A stretch of DNA of 64,000 bases from Oscillospiraceae bacterium (GCA_009780435.1 WRAB01000014.1:1-64000), one strand, 5' to 3'. Positions 16,973 through 26,195 are shown, counted from the stretch's first letter. The notes: a model not told the origin generated them from the letters alone. A program made the numbers and translations.

Positions 16973-19618
16973 ATGAGCAAGAAATTTGTCTACCAGTTCT
17001 CTGAAGCAAACGGTACCATGCGGGAGCTCCTGGGCGGAAAAGGCGCAAACCTGGCTGAAATGACCAGCCTGGGGATGCCTGTTCCAGAGGGGTTTGTCAT
17101 CACCACCGAGGCGTGTACGCAATACTACGCCGACGGCGAGGTCGTGAGCCCCGCAATTGAGCAAGAGATCCTGGCCAACATCGGCAAGCTGGAAGAGATC
17201 TCCGGCAAGAAGTTCGGTGATCTCACAAATCCGCTGCTGATCTCCGTCCGCTCCGGCTCCAGGGCCTCCATGCCCGGTATGATGGACACGATCCTCAACC
17301 TGGGCCTCAACGACCAAGTGGTGGAGAGCTTTGCCGCCGCCACGGGGAATGCCCGGTTCGCCTATGACAGCTATCGCCGCTTTATCCAGATGTACGCCGA
17401 CGTGGTCATGGAGGTGGGCAAGAAATATTTTGAAGAGCTCATCGACAAGATGAAAGAAGAGAAAGACATCGAACTGGACACGGACCTGACCGCCGATGAT
17501 CTGAAAGATCTGGCAAACCAGTTCAAGGCCGAGTACAAGGCCAAGTTGGGCGAAGACTTCCCCAGCGACCCCAAAGTACAGCTCTTAGGCGCTGTCAAGG
17601 CCGTGTTCCGCAGCTGGAACAACCATAGAGCCATTGTCTATCGCCGCATGAACGATATCCCCAGCAGTTGGGGTACCGCCGTCAATATCCAAGCCATGGT
17701 CTTCGGCAACATGGGCGATGACTGCGGCACCGGCGTGGCCTTCAGCCGTGATCCGTCCACCGGCGAAAACGTCCTCTACGGCGAGTTCCTCATGAACGCC
17801 CAGGGCGAAGACGTGGTGGCCGGTATCCGTACGCCCAATAAGATTGAGCAACTCAAAGATATTATGCCCGACGTCTATGACGAGTTCGTCTACTACACGG
17901 ACAAGCTGGAGCGGCACTACGGCGACATGCAGGACATGGAGTTCACCATCGAAAAGGGTAAGCTCTATATGCTCCAGACCAGAAACGGCAAACGGACGGC
18001 CCAGGCCGCCCTGAAAATCGCCGTAGATCTCGTGGCCGAGGGCAGATGCACCAAGGCAGAGGCCCTGTTAAAGATTGATCCCCGCCAGTTGGACAGCCTG
18101 CTCCATCCCCAGTTCGACCAAGCCGAGCTGGACGCCGCTGTCCCCGTGGCCCAGGGCTTAGCCGCCTCTCCCGGCGCCGCCTGCGGCGGGATCTACTTCA
18201 CCGCAGAGAGCTGTAAAGAGGCCGCCGAGAACGGCCCCACCCTCCTCGTCCGCCTGGAGACCTCTCCTGAGGACATTGAGGGGATGCACGCCGCCCAAGG
18301 TATCCTGACCGCCCGGGGCGGGATGACCAGTCACGCCGCCGTTGTGGCCCGTGGCATGGGTACCTGCTGTGTCTGCGGCTGTGGTGAACTGAAAATCGAC
18401 GAGCACGCCAGAACCCTCAAAATTGGCGACGAAATCTTCAACGAAGGCGATTTCATGAGCATCGACGGCTCTACGGGTAATATCTATGCTGGAAAAATCA
18501 AGACTGTGGAAGCCGATGTGGGCGGCGATTTCGCCACCATCATGGAGTGGGCCGACGAAGTCCGGACCCTCAAGGTGCGGACAAACGCCGACAATCCCGC
18601 AGACAGCGCTGTGGCCATCCGTTTCGGCGCCGAGGGCATCGGCCTGACCCGGACGGAGCACATGTTCTTCGAGCCGGATCGCATCCCCGCCGTGCGGGAG
18701 ATGATCATCTCCAAGACCGTGGAGCAGAGAGAAAAAGCTTTAGCCAAACTCCTGCCCATGCAGAGAGGCGATTTCGAGGGTATCTACGTGGCCATGGAGC
18801 ACCGCCCGGTGACCATCCGCCTGTTAGACCCGCCCCTCCATGAGTTCCTCCCCACCCAGGAGAGCGATATCCGGGCCCTGGCCAAAGAGATGGATCTCAC
18901 CTACGAAGAACTCAAAGCCGCAATTGACTCCCTCCACGAGTTCAATCCCATGATGGGCCACAGGGGCTGCCGTCTCTCCGTCACCTATCCGGAGATCGCC
19001 GTCATGCAGACCCGTGCCATCATTGAGGCCGCCATCAACGTGAAGAAATCCCACGGCTTCGACATCGTGCCGGAGATCATGATCCCGTTGATCGGCCACG
19101 TGGAAGAGCTCAAGTACGTCAAGAGCTTCATCACCAAGACCGCCGATGAGATCATCGCCGCCTCCGGTATTGAACTCAACTATCTGGTGGGTACCATGAT
19201 CGAAATCCCCAGAGCCGCTCTGACTGCCGACGACATTGCCAAAGAGGCCGACTTCTTCTCCTTCGGCACAAACGACCTCACCCAGATGACCTTCGGCTTC
19301 TCCCGTGACGACGCCGGCAACTTCCTGGATGAGTATTACGAGAAAAAAATCTTCGAGGCCGACCCCTTCGCCCGGATTGATCAGATCGGCGTCGGCAAGC
19401 TGATCAAGATGTCCGTCGAGTTGGGCAGATCTGTCAAGCCCGATCTCAAACTGGGCATCTGCGGCGAACACGGCGGCGACCCCAGCTCCATTAACTTCTG
19501 TCACAGAGCGGGCTTAGACTACGTTTCCTGTTCCCCCTACCGCGTCCCCATCGCCCGCCTGGCGGCGGCCCACGCGAAACTCAACGAGCACAAGGTTGAG
19601 GTGGAATCCCTGGGATAG
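16973..19618 (+). CDS. ppdK: pyruvate, phosphate dikinase
   Basis: The 881-residue enzyme reversibly converts pyruvate, ATP and phosphate into PEP, AMP and pyrophosphate; in clostridia it often runs glycolytically to save ATP. The order is the usual one: N-terminal ATP-grasp (GGKGANLAEM, SVRSGSRASMPGMMDT), central phosphohistidine domain with GGMTSHAAVVARGMG (His454, matching His455 of Clostridium symbiosum PPDK) and C-terminal PEP/pyruvate barrel (FGTNDLTQMTFG, GICGEHGGDP). Length matches the family. ATG 16973 is chosen; ATG 16964, three codons earlier, is closer to the AGGAAGGA site. Codon use is strongly biased to C-ending codons, suggesting high expression. Confidence 0.97.
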   Translation: MSKKFVYQFSEANGTMRELLGGKGANLAEMTSLGMPVPEGFVITTEACTQYYADGEVVSPAIEQEILANIGKLEEISGKKFGDLTNPLLISVRSGSRASMPGMMDTILNLGLNDQVVESFAAATGNARFAYDSYRRFIQMYADVVMEVGKKYFEELIDKMKEEKDIELDTDLTADDLKDLANQFKAEYKAKLGEDFPSDPKVQLLGAVKAVFRSWNNHRAIVYRRMNDIPSSWGTAVNIQAMVFGNMGDDCGTGVAFSRDPSTGENVLYGEFLMNAQGEDVVAGIRTPNKIEQLKDIMPDVYDEFVYYTDKLERHYGDMQDMEFTIEKGKLYMLQTRNGKRTAQAALKIAVDLVAEGRCTKAEALLKIDPRQLDSLLHPQFDQAELDAAVPVAQGLAASPGAACGGIYFTAESCKEAAENGPTLLVRLETSPEDIEGMHAAQGILTARGGMTSHAAVVARGMGTCCVCGCGELKIDEHARTLKIGDEIFNEGDFMSIDGSTGNIYAGKIKTVEADVGGDFATIMEWADEVRTLKVRTNADNPADSAVAIRFGAEGIGLTRTEHMFFEPDRIPAVREMIISKTVEQREKALAKLLPMQRGDFEGIYVAMEHRPVTIRLLDPPLHEFLPTQESDIRALAKEMDLTYEELKAAIDSLHEFNPMMGHRGCRLSVTYPEIAVMQTRAIIEAAINVKKSHGFDIVPEIMIPLIGHVEELKYVKSFITKTADEIIAASGIELNYLVGTMIEIPRAALTADDIAKEADFFSFGTNDLTQMTFGFSRDDAGNFLDEYYEKKIFEADPFARIDQIGVGKLIKMSVELGRSVKPDLKLGICGEHGGDPSSINFCHRAGLDYVSCSPYRVPIARLAAAHAKLNEHKVEVESLG

Positions 19619-19639
19619 GGATTCGCACACGGCAATATA

Positions 19640-19681
19640 ACAGACAACGGACGCCTGAATCTTCAGGTGTCCGTTGTCTGT
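19640..19681 (+). terminator. terminator of ppdK
   Basis: A near-perfect 20-bp stem from ACAGACAACGGACGCCTGAA (19640-19659) and its inverted copy ending 19681, 21 bp after the ppdK stop. Confidence 0.75.
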
Positions 19682-19751
19682 ATGCATTTAGACACGCCCA
19701 TGCATGGATTTGGCTCCCTTTTTTGAAAAAAATATGTTATACTACTCTGGT

Positions 19752-19825
19752 GGAGCTACGCCTGACAGCCCCCTCACAACAAGGGAGCCAGCAGGCGAAG
19801 CCTGACGGAGGGAGGCTCCCCTGCC
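19752..19825. repeat. dispersed palindromic element (GAAGCCTGACGGAGG family)
   Basis: A non-coding stretch with nested inverted repeats (CAGGC-gaa-GCCTG; GGGAGCC against GGCTCCC). It shares the GAAGC(C)TCTGACGGAGG-like core with the element at 47223-47349. It lies in the 477-bp gap between ppdK and the RDD gene. Confidence 0.55.
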
Positions 19826-19939
19826 CCTACGATTGCTTCTCAATGTAATGTTCACAGGCAGGCGTTTCAGTTTCTCTCTTTTTCAATCGAGGGTAAACAC
19901 AATGTCCATAGCTGATTGGACGATAAGATTTTCCAAATT

Positions 19940-19948
19940 TGATATAAT
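19940..19948 (+). promoter_or_regulatory. extended -10 promoter before RDD gene
   Basis: TGATATAAT: TATAAT at 19943-19948 with the TGN extension and no clear -35. It would give a leader of about 140 nt before the gene at 20096. Confidence 0.4.
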
Positions 19949-20095
19949 GCAATCGAAAGTGTTTACATGTCCGACAGGTTTTTTTGTGATCCACAATGCA
20001 AAGCACTTCCTTATAACCACGCTATTTATCACAGCCCCAACGGCGGCTTGCCCTGCACAGCACTGTATACAACCTACAAAAAGGAGGACCCCCAC

Positions 20096-20539
20096 ATGGA
20101 ACACAGCAACGACACAATCATGCTCGACGAGGAGGATCGTCCAGAACCACTGGAAAAGGCGTCTTTGGGTGCCAGATTGGGCGCATTTTTGGTAGACCAT
20201 GTCATCATTACGATCCTTGCGGTCATGCCGGCGATGCTCGTCCTGGGGGATAACCCCGGCAGAATCGCAGTAATGGTTTCTCTGGCTTTGTTGGCGGCCT
20301 TTCTTCTTTACGGCGTAAAAGACATGGTCAAAGGGCGAAGCCCCGGGAAAGTTTTGTTTGGAATCGGCGTTAGAATGCGTGAGGACACAGAGGAAGTCCC
20401 GTCGGCCGGAAAGCGCTTTGTGAGAAATCTCTTCGGATTTTTATGGCCTATTGATTTTTGCATCCTGGCGTTTAGCAGAAACCGGATTAAAATCGGCGAT
20501 AAAATCACCGGTGCAGATGTGTACCGCCTGCCAAAATAG
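20096..20539 (+). CDS. RDD-family membrane protein
   Basis: The 147-residue product has the RDD layout: a short acidic cytoplasmic start, LGARLGAFLVDHVIIT with the conserved R and D at the first membrane helix, a second hydrophobic segment (about 58-80) and the KGRSPGKVLFGIGV loop before the end. RDD proteins are small integral membrane proteins, some with Na+/H+ antiport or other transport roles; none can be assigned here. ATG 20096 follows AAAGGAGGA. The next gene starts one base after its stop and is also membrane anchored, so the two are probably an operon. Confidence 0.85.
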   Translation: MEHSNDTIMLDEEDRPEPLEKASLGARLGAFLVDHVIITILAVMPAMLVLGDNPGRIAVMVSLALLAAFLLYGVKDMVKGRSPGKVLFGIGVRMREDTEEVPSAGKRFVRNLFGFLWPIDFCILAFSRNRIKIGDKITGADVYRLPK

Positions 20540-20540
20540 G

Positions 20541-21059
20541 ATGCGGACGGGGTATCGGGCGATTTTGCTTGTGCTCATCATTGCCGCAGGAATTATTGGT
20601 TTTGTTTCGCTGCTATCGTTGGCCTTTCCGCCCCGGACACCACTGACAGCGGAAGAGTTTACAGCGCACATGGAAGAGGCGGGATTCACGGTAGAAGATG
20701 AGAGAGGTCAACAGCTAGAAGCTGATCCTGATTGGGCGGATACGGAGCTTGGCAGGCGCTTAGAATCGGTCTTAGCGGTGAGAACAGACTATTTTTTAAT
20801 ACAATTTATAATGTTTTCGACTGAAACATATGCCCAGGTTATGTATGGAAACATGCGGCGTGAGGTGGAATCTTTGAGAGCGGGAGGCATGTCCTCCACT
20901 ACTGAGATAAATCTTTCAAATTTCAGCAGATTTACGCAGACAGCCAGCGGGCAATATATTGTAATTTCTAGGATTGAACATACACTTGTCTTTGCGCACA
21001 CCGGTGCAGAGAACAGGTCAACCATAAACGACTTATTAGAACTACTGGGGGACTATTAA
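20541..21059 (+). CDS. membrane-anchored protein of unknown function
   Basis: This 172-residue protein begins with a single membrane helix (about 5-30, AILLVLIIAAGIIGFVSLLSLAF) followed by an exported domain of about 140 residues containing TAEEFTAHMEEAGFTVED. The domain has no cysteines or obvious catalytic motif. I do not recognise the family. ATG 20541 follows the RDD gene's TAG directly, implying translational coupling and a shared role at the membrane. The MnmE gene follows 28 bp later with its own strong ribosome site. Confidence 0.7.
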   Translation: MRTGYRAILLVLIIAAGIIGFVSLLSLAFPPRTPLTAEEFTAHMEEAGFTVEDERGQQLEADPDWADTELGRRLESVLAVRTDYFLIQFIMFSTETYAQVMYGNMRREVESLRAGGMSSTTEINLSNFSRFTQTASGQYIVISRIEHTLVFAHTGAENRSTINDLLELLGDY

Positions 21060-21087
21060 CCCACCCAATAGGAGGAGCTTGTTATCC

Positions 21088-22458
21088 ATGTGGGACACCA
21101 TTGCCGCCATCGGGACAGGGGAGGCCCTGTCTGCCATTGGCATCATCCGCATGAGCGGGCCGGAGACCATGGCTGTGGTTGAGGCCGTATTTGCGGAGCA
21201 ATCCAGCCGCTCTGTGGCCGATTTTGACAATCGGAAACTGTATTACGGCACGTTAATCGACAATACAGGGGCCGTGCTGGATCACTGTCTCTGCTTTGTC
21301 AGCCGCGGCCCAAACAGCTATACGGGGGAGGACACGGCGGAATTCCAGTGCCACGGCTCCCCCCTGGTGCTCCGCATGGCGTTGGAGGCCGTGTTCGCCG
21401 CCGGGGCCAGACAGGCGGGGGCCGGGGAATTCACCCGGCGGGCCTTTTTAAACGGCAGGCTGGACCTCACCCAGGCCGAGGCGGTGATTGATCTCATCTC
21501 CGCCGAGACTGTCCAGTCGGCGAAAAACGCCGCAGGACAGTTGGGCCGGGCCGTGTCTGGCAAGACGGATCAAGTCTACGACGGTCTCCGGGATCTGCTG
21601 GCCCACTTCCACGCCGAGTTGGACTACCCGGAGGAGGATATTGAGCCATTCCATCTGGCAGAATACGCCGCACACTTAGCGACGTATATCAAGACGCTAC
21701 AATCCCTCACGGCAACCTTCCGCCGGGGGCAAATTATGACCCAGGGGGTGCCTGCGGCAATTCTGGGACGGCCCAACGTGGGGAAGAGCAGCTTGCTCAA
21801 CGCCCTGCTGGGCTATGAGCGAGCCATCGTCACAGAGATCCCCGGCACCACCCGGGATACCCTGGAAGAGCGGATCACCCTGGGGGACACCCTCCTGCGG
21901 CTGGTGGACACGGCGGGCCTCCGGGAGACGGGCGACCCCGTAGAGCAATTGGGCGTAGCCCGGGCTGTAGACGCCGCCCAACAGTCCGAACTGATCTTTG
22001 CCGTATTCGACGGCACGGCCCCCCTGACCGATGAGGATCAAGCGGTCATCCAAGCGTCGAAGCGTACACCCCAGACAATCGCCGTGGTCAACAAGGCCGA
22101 CCTGCCGCAAAAGATCGACGTGGCGGAACTCCGCATACACTTTGACCGGATCGTCACTCTCTCCGCCAAGACCGGCGCGGGATTAGATGCCCTGGAATCC
22201 GCAATTTCCCAGATATACACCGACGGCCCCCCGATTCCCACAGGACAGATTTTAACCAACGCCCGCCATGTAGATATTGTCGGCAGAGCGCTTGGACATA
22301 TGGAATCCGCCCAGGCGGCCATGGCCCGGGGCGTCACCCCAGACGCCGTCCTCATGGAGATCGAGGGCGCAATGACAGCCCTGGGTGAACTGACGGGCCG
22401 GACGATCCGAGAAGACGTAGTCGCCCGGATTTTTGAGCGGTTTTGCGTGGGGAAGTAA
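21088..22458 (+). CDS. mnmE: tRNA modification GTPase MnmE
   Basis: The 456-residue protein has an N-terminal formyl-THF-binding domain (MWDTIAAIGTGEALSAIGIIR), a helical domain and an inserted G domain: GRPNVGKSS (G1), GTTRDT (G2), DTAGLRET (G3) and NKAD (G4). It ends in the catalytic FCVGK, the C-x-G-K motif of the family. With MnmG it makes the cmnm5 modification of wobble uridine in several tRNAs. ATG 21088 follows AGGAGGAG by ten bases. mnmG, usually close in Firmicutes, is not in this window; instead a membrane-protein gene follows at once. Confidence 0.96.
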   Translation: MWDTIAAIGTGEALSAIGIIRMSGPETMAVVEAVFAEQSSRSVADFDNRKLYYGTLIDNTGAVLDHCLCFVSRGPNSYTGEDTAEFQCHGSPLVLRMALEAVFAAGARQAGAGEFTRRAFLNGRLDLTQAEAVIDLISAETVQSAKNAAGQLGRAVSGKTDQVYDGLRDLLAHFHAELDYPEEDIEPFHLAEYAAHLATYIKTLQSLTATFRRGQIMTQGVPAAILGRPNVGKSSLLNALLGYERAIVTEIPGTTRDTLEERITLGDTLLRLVDTAGLRETGDPVEQLGVARAVDAAQQSELIFAVFDGTAPLTDEDQAVIQASKRTPQTIAVVNKADLPQKIDVAELRIHFDRIVTLSAKTGAGLDALESAISQIYTDGPPIPTGQILTNARHVDIVGRALGHMESAQAAMARGVTPDAVLMEIEGAMTALGELTGRTIREDVVARIFERFCVGK

Positions 22459-22493
22459 TGAAACCCCTCTTCGAGGAAAGGAATCGCATACGA

Positions 22494-23201
22494 ATGAGAA
22501 CGATCAAAGAGAAAAAATCCATCTGGATCACCTGTGCAGTCGTCAATGCAATCTGCCTGATTGTGCTTATCTTCTTCGTGGGGATTAAGCTTCCCTCTTT
22601 TGGCATGTGGTTTTATACCTGGCAGTACGACATCAACGACACCTATGCCGTGGTGAATATGGAGCCAGAGGACCTGCACCAGGTCACCCGCCACATGATC
22701 CGCTACATGCAGGGGCATCTGGATCGGGATGACGGGCTACAGATCGAAACCGTAGTCGGCGGTCAGACGCGGGATTTCTTTTCAGAGATTGAGATTCGCC
22801 ACATGGTAGACGTCTACGACCTGTTTATTGTCGGCCTATTGATACGCGATATACTGGTTATTTTACTGCTATTTACGTCTATTTTCTTTCTCATCTGGGG
22901 CAGAACCCATATGAAAATCCTGTTCAAAGCATGGCGATATGGGTCGGCGGGGGTAATTTTGATTCTCGGCACTCTTGTGGCGGTAATCGCAATCAACTGG
23001 CACCACGCCTTTGTCGTGTTCCATGAGATTTTCTTTGACAATGACTACTGGATCCTAGACGCAAGGGTGGATCTACTGGTGAATATCGTCCCCTATCCGT
23101 TCTTTATCACCATATCCGTCTTCATCGGCGTCTTTTTTGCAGTGGGGCTGGCGCTTTTATTCGCCGTATCCACGATTTTGCGGCGGAGGTTGGGACGATA
23201 A
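22494..23201 (+). CDS. DUF1461/TIGR01906-type integral membrane protein
   Basis: The 235-residue protein has an N-terminal membrane helix (ITCAVVNAICLIVLIFFVGI), an outside loop of about 90 residues with RHMIRYMQG and HMVDVYDLF, and three more helices, with the family's HEIFFDNDYWILD block between the third and fourth. This matches the TIGR01906 group, widespread in Firmicutes and of unknown function. ATG 22494 follows AGGAAAGGA. The in-frame ATG 22458 overlaps the mnmE stop (TAATG) and could be used instead, adding 12 residues. Its own stop overlaps the trmO start (TAATG). Confidence 0.8.
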   Translation: MRTIKEKKSIWITCAVVNAICLIVLIFFVGIKLPSFGMWFYTWQYDINDTYAVVNMEPEDLHQVTRHMIRYMQGHLDRDDGLQIETVVGGQTRDFFSEIEIRHMVDVYDLFIVGLLIRDILVILLLFTSIFFLIWGRTHMKILFKAWRYGSAGVILILGTLVAVIAINWHHAFVVFHEIFFDNDYWILDARVDLLVNIVPYPFFITISVFIGVFFAVGLALLFAVSTILRRRLGR

Positions 23202-23899
23202 TGGACATGTACCCCATCGCCCATATCCGGAGTGATTTTACGGAGAAATTCGGCATTCCCCGCCAGAGCGGTGTGGTGTCGGAACTCCGTGCCACAGTAA
23301 TCTTTACGCCGGATTACCGGGATCCCGAGGCCCTGCGGGGCCTGGAGGAATTCTCCCATCTCTGGCTCATCTGGGGATTTTCTCAAGTGGGGCGGGGCGG
23401 CTTCTCGCCTACGATCCGCCCGCCCCGGCTGGGCGGAAACGCACGGATGGGGGTCTTTGCCACCCGATCCCCCTATCGGCCCAACCCCCTGGGATTATCC
23501 GCCGTGGAGATCGCGGGGATTGATCTGACCGCAACTGATGGCCCGGTGATCCATGTGCTGGGGGCGGACCTTTTAGACGGCACGCCCATCTATGACATCA
23601 AGCCCTACCTGCCCTACGCCGACTGCCTGCCCCGCGCCACAGGCGGATTTGCGGCGGAGGCGCCCGATCCCCGGCTCCGGGTGGAGGGGATAGAGCCGTG
23701 GCTCACGCTGCTCCCGGTGGATAAGCGAGCGTCGCTACGGGCGCTCCTGGCACAGGACCCCAGGCCGTCCTATCAGCGGGACCCGGATCGCATCTACGGG
23801 ATGCAGTTTGCCGGGTTTGATATAAAATTTCAAATCTCCGGCCAGGTATTAACGGTACTAGAGATACAAGAGGTAAAGAGACAAGGAGAATTTCAATGA
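23201..23899 (+). CDS. trmO: tRNA (t6A37) N6-methyltransferase TrmO
   Basis: The 232-residue protein is of the TsaA/YaeB/VirR family, which methylates N6-threonylcarbamoyladenosine-37 in tRNA-Thr using SAM. Visible motifs are IAHIRSDFTEKFGIPRQSG at the start, LEEFSHLWLIWGF, FATRSPYRPNPLGLS, where the SAM-binding residues lie, and GTPIYDIKPYLPY. Length is normal. The start codon overlaps the upstream stop (TAATG) with GGAGG in place, and the end overlaps the DUF554 start (ATGA). It therefore sits in a tightly packed run behind mnmE, another tRNA modification gene. Confidence 0.94.
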   Translation: MDMYPIAHIRSDFTEKFGIPRQSGVVSELRATVIFTPDYRDPEALRGLEEFSHLWLIWGFSQVGRGGFSPTIRPPRLGGNARMGVFATRSPYRPNPLGLSAVEIAGIDLTATDGPVIHVLGADLLDGTPIYDIKPYLPYADCLPRATGGFAAEAPDPRLRVEGIEPWLTLLPVDKRASLRALLAQDPRPSYQRDPDRIYGMQFAGFDIKFQISGQVLTVLEIQEVKRQGEFQ

Positions 23900-24582
23900 C
23901 TGGTGCGACCATTAACGCCCTCGCCATTTTGGCGGGGGGCGGCGTTGGACTTTTATTGCGGGGCAAACTTACAGATAAATTGTCCACGGGCATTATCCGC
24001 GCCATCGGGCTCTGTATTATTGTCATCGGGGTATCCGGCGCCTTGGAGGGGGATATTATGCTCATGGTCGTATCCCTGGCCTTGGGTACCCTTATCGGGG
24101 AACTCTTGCGGATTGAAGGCGGCCTCAACAACTTGGGGTTACGGCTGCAAAAAAAGATGAGCGCCGGGGACGAGAACACCTCCTTTGCGGAGGGGTTCGT
24201 CACGGCGACGCTCCTGTTCTGTGTGGGGGCCATGGCCATTGTAGGTTCTATCGACAGCGGTCTGCGTGGGGATCACAGTATTATCATCACAAAATCCATC
24301 CTAGATGCCGTGGCGGCCTTGCTCCTGGCGTCCACTTTTGGGGTCGGTGTGCTGTTTTCCGCCGTCGCCGTGTTCTTCTACCAGGGGAGCATCGAACTGT
24401 TTGCGGGCAATCTGCAAGGTGTGCTCACCCCGGCCCTCACCGCCCAGATCTCGGCTGTGGGCGGCGTGATGATTCTGGCCATCGGCCTGAATATGACACT
24501 GAACGCAAAAATCAAGACGGCGAATTTATTGCCCGGGTTTTTATTTGCCGTCGGGTATTATATATTGTTTGTAAGGGGGTAA
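23896..24582 (+). CDS. DUF554 family membrane protein
   Basis: The 228-residue protein has six to seven membrane helices and the DUF554 features: TGATINALAILAGGGVGLLL at the start, LGTLIGELLRIE, VGAMAIVGSIDSGLRGDHS and the IKTANLLPGF end. The family is common in Firmicutes and has no firm function; transport is assumed by some annotators. ATG overlaps the trmO stop by four bases, with AAGGAG upstream. The last 70 bp are repeated in degraded form at 25481-25550, beyond the neighbouring epimerase gene, which points to a past tandem copy or an insertion here. Confidence 0.88.
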   Translation: MTGATINALAILAGGGVGLLLRGKLTDKLSTGIIRAIGLCIIVIGVSGALEGDIMLMVVSLALGTLIGELLRIEGGLNNLGLRLQKKMSAGDENTSFAEGFVTATLLFCVGAMAIVGSIDSGLRGDHSIIITKSILDAVAALLLASTFGVGVLFSAVAVFFYQGSIELFAGNLQGVLTPALTAQISAVGGVMILAIGLNMTLNAKIKTANLLPGFLFAVGYYILFVRG

Positions 24583-24587
24583 GTAAT

Positions 24588-25433
24588 ATGAAATTTGGTG
24601 CGAGTACGTTTATTTGGGTTTCACCGTTTTCCAACCATACGATGAGTCTATTTGAAACGGTAAAAAAGCAGGGGTTCGATGTGCTGGAAATTTGCATAGA
24701 AGATCCCGAAACCATTGATGCGGCGGCAATTGCCAAAGCCGCCGCTACCTTTGGTGTAGAGCCGCTCATCTGTGGTGCGTTTGGCCCCGGCCGGGATATA
24801 GGTGCAGATGATCCGTCCAGCAGACAGACAGGGGTTTCGTATATCAAAACATGTATTGATATTGCGGGCCAAGCGGGCGCGAAACTGGTGTCTGGACCCA
24901 TGTATGCGGAGGTTGGAAAAATAGGTCTACAGACCGCAGATGCGAAAAAACAGAGAACTGAATGGGCTGTAAAAAATATGCAGACGGTTGCGGCCTATGC
25001 AAAAGATGCCGGCGTAAAACTGGCGGTAGAACCCTTAAATCGCTTTGAAACGGATTTCCTGAACACGGTGGATCAAGGGCTGGCGTTTTTGGAGCAGATT
25101 GGTGCAACGAACGTAGGCTTTCTTCTCGATACGTTCCACATGAATATCGAGGAGAAAAAAATAGGGGATGCCATCCGCAGAGCCGGAGAAAAAATCTTTA
25201 ATTTCCACGCTTGCGGCAATGACCGCGGCACGCCCGGTGAGGATCACATTGATTGGGACGATGTAAAAAAGGCTCTGCAGGACGTCGGCTATGACGATTA
25301 CTTGATTATCGAGTCGTTCAATACAGACATCAAAGAGATTGCACGTGCCGTCTCGCTCTGGCGCCCCCTTGCCACCTCAGCCGACGATCTGGCAGTCAAC
25401 GGACTTCGTTTCCTGAAACGTCAGTTTGCTTGA
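24588..25433 (+). CDS. sugar phosphate isomerase/epimerase, ketose 3-epimerase-like
   Basis: A 281-residue xylose-isomerase-type TIM barrel. The four metal-binding positions of D-psicose/D-tagatose 3-epimerases are visible: Glu in VEPLNRFE, Asp in LLDTFHMN, His in the FHACGNDRGTPGEDH strand and Glu in IIESF. Such enzymes interconvert ketoses at C3 with Mn or Co; the real substrate cannot be read from sequence. ATG 24588 follows AGGGGGTAAG, which overlaps the DUF554 stop. A degraded second copy of the DUF554 3' end lies right after it, so this gene may have arrived by insertion between the two copies. Confidence 0.87.
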   Translation: MKFGASTFIWVSPFSNHTMSLFETVKKQGFDVLEICIEDPETIDAAAIAKAAATFGVEPLICGAFGPGRDIGADDPSSRQTGVSYIKTCIDIAGQAGAKLVSGPMYAEVGKIGLQTADAKKQRTEWAVKNMQTVAAYAKDAGVKLAVEPLNRFETDFLNTVDQGLAFLEQIGATNVGFLLDTFHMNIEEKKIGDAIRRAGEKIFNFHACGNDRGTPGEDHIDWDDVKKALQDVGYDDYLIIESFNTDIKEIARAVSLWRPLATSADDLAVNGLRFLKRQFA

Positions 25434-25466
25434 CAAATATCCGAAAATCACTGCCTCTGGTTTGGG

Positions 25467-25550
25467 ACTGCGGGCGCAGGAATCAAGACGGCGAATTTAT
25501 TGCCTGGATTTCTGTTCTCCGCCGGGTATTATATGTTGTTTTTGCGGTAG
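25467..25550 (+). pseudogene. remnant of a second DUF554 gene (3' end only)
   Basis: The stretch 25481-25550 closely matches the last 70 bp of the DUF554 gene (24510-24582), with 24 identical bases at its start. In frame it still encodes IKTANLLPGFLFSAGYYMLF and a TAG stop. Similarity becomes patchy and out of phase upstream of about 25481. It has no start and cannot be expressed as a full protein. The rest of the gap to 25712 shows nothing recognisable. Confidence 0.75.
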
Positions 25551-25712
25551 GGCATCAGCTCTTTCCGCTTTGCGTTGCGTGATGAGCCGAATTTCTATAG
25601 TATCTATTGGGCGGCGAGCAGATGAAAATTTGCCCGCCGTTTGCTATGAATGAAACATTTTTGCCTTTGTAATGATATTATAAGTGAAAGGCTTTTCAAG
25701 GAGAACTCTTAA

Positions 25713-26195
25713 ATGATTACAGACGAACAATTTACAGCTTACGTACGAATGTACATGGACACGGTTTTTAGGGTGGCGTTTAATTACTTAAAAAGCCGCT
25801 CCGACGCCGATGACGTCACGCAGAATGTACTGATAAAGCTGTATCGTGCCAACAAAACATTCGAGAATGATGCGCATATCAAACATTGGCTAATCCGCGT
25901 CACGATCAACGAGTGCAAGCGCATACTACTATCACCGTGGCGACGTATAGAGCCTATTGAAGCGCACGTGGAGACGCTGCGTTTTGAGGCGCCGGAACAA
26001 AGTGAGTTGTTTGAACTGGTAATGAAGCTTCCGGCAAAGTATCGTGTTGCCATCTTTCTGTATTACTTTGAGGATTACTCTACCGAAGAAATTGCTCGAT
26101 TACTTAATATTCCAAATGCAACTGTTCGTACACGCTTGAGGCGGGCGAGAGAAACTCTGAAATCAGAACTCTTGGAGGCAGAAAACCATGCTTGA
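25713..26195 (+). CDS. ECF-type RNA polymerase sigma factor
   Basis: The 160-residue protein has sigma region 2 (about 8-75: YMDTVFRVAFNYLKS, DADDVTQNVLIKLY) and region 4 (about 100-150: LPAKYRVAIFLYYFEDYSTEEIA, NATVRTRLRRARETLK), without regions 1 or 3, as in SigM/SigW-like factors. It should direct RNA polymerase to stress or envelope genes. ATG 25713 follows AAGGAGAAC. Its stop overlaps the next gene's start by eight bases, so the membrane protein downstream is very probably its anti-sigma partner. Confidence 0.92.
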   Translation: MITDEQFTAYVRMYMDTVFRVAFNYLKSRSDADDVTQNVLIKLYRANKTFENDAHIKHWLIRVTINECKRILLSPWRRIEPIEAHVETLRFEAPEQSELFELVMKLPAKYRVAIFLYYFEDYSTEEIARLLNIPNATVRTRLRRARETLKSELLEAENHA

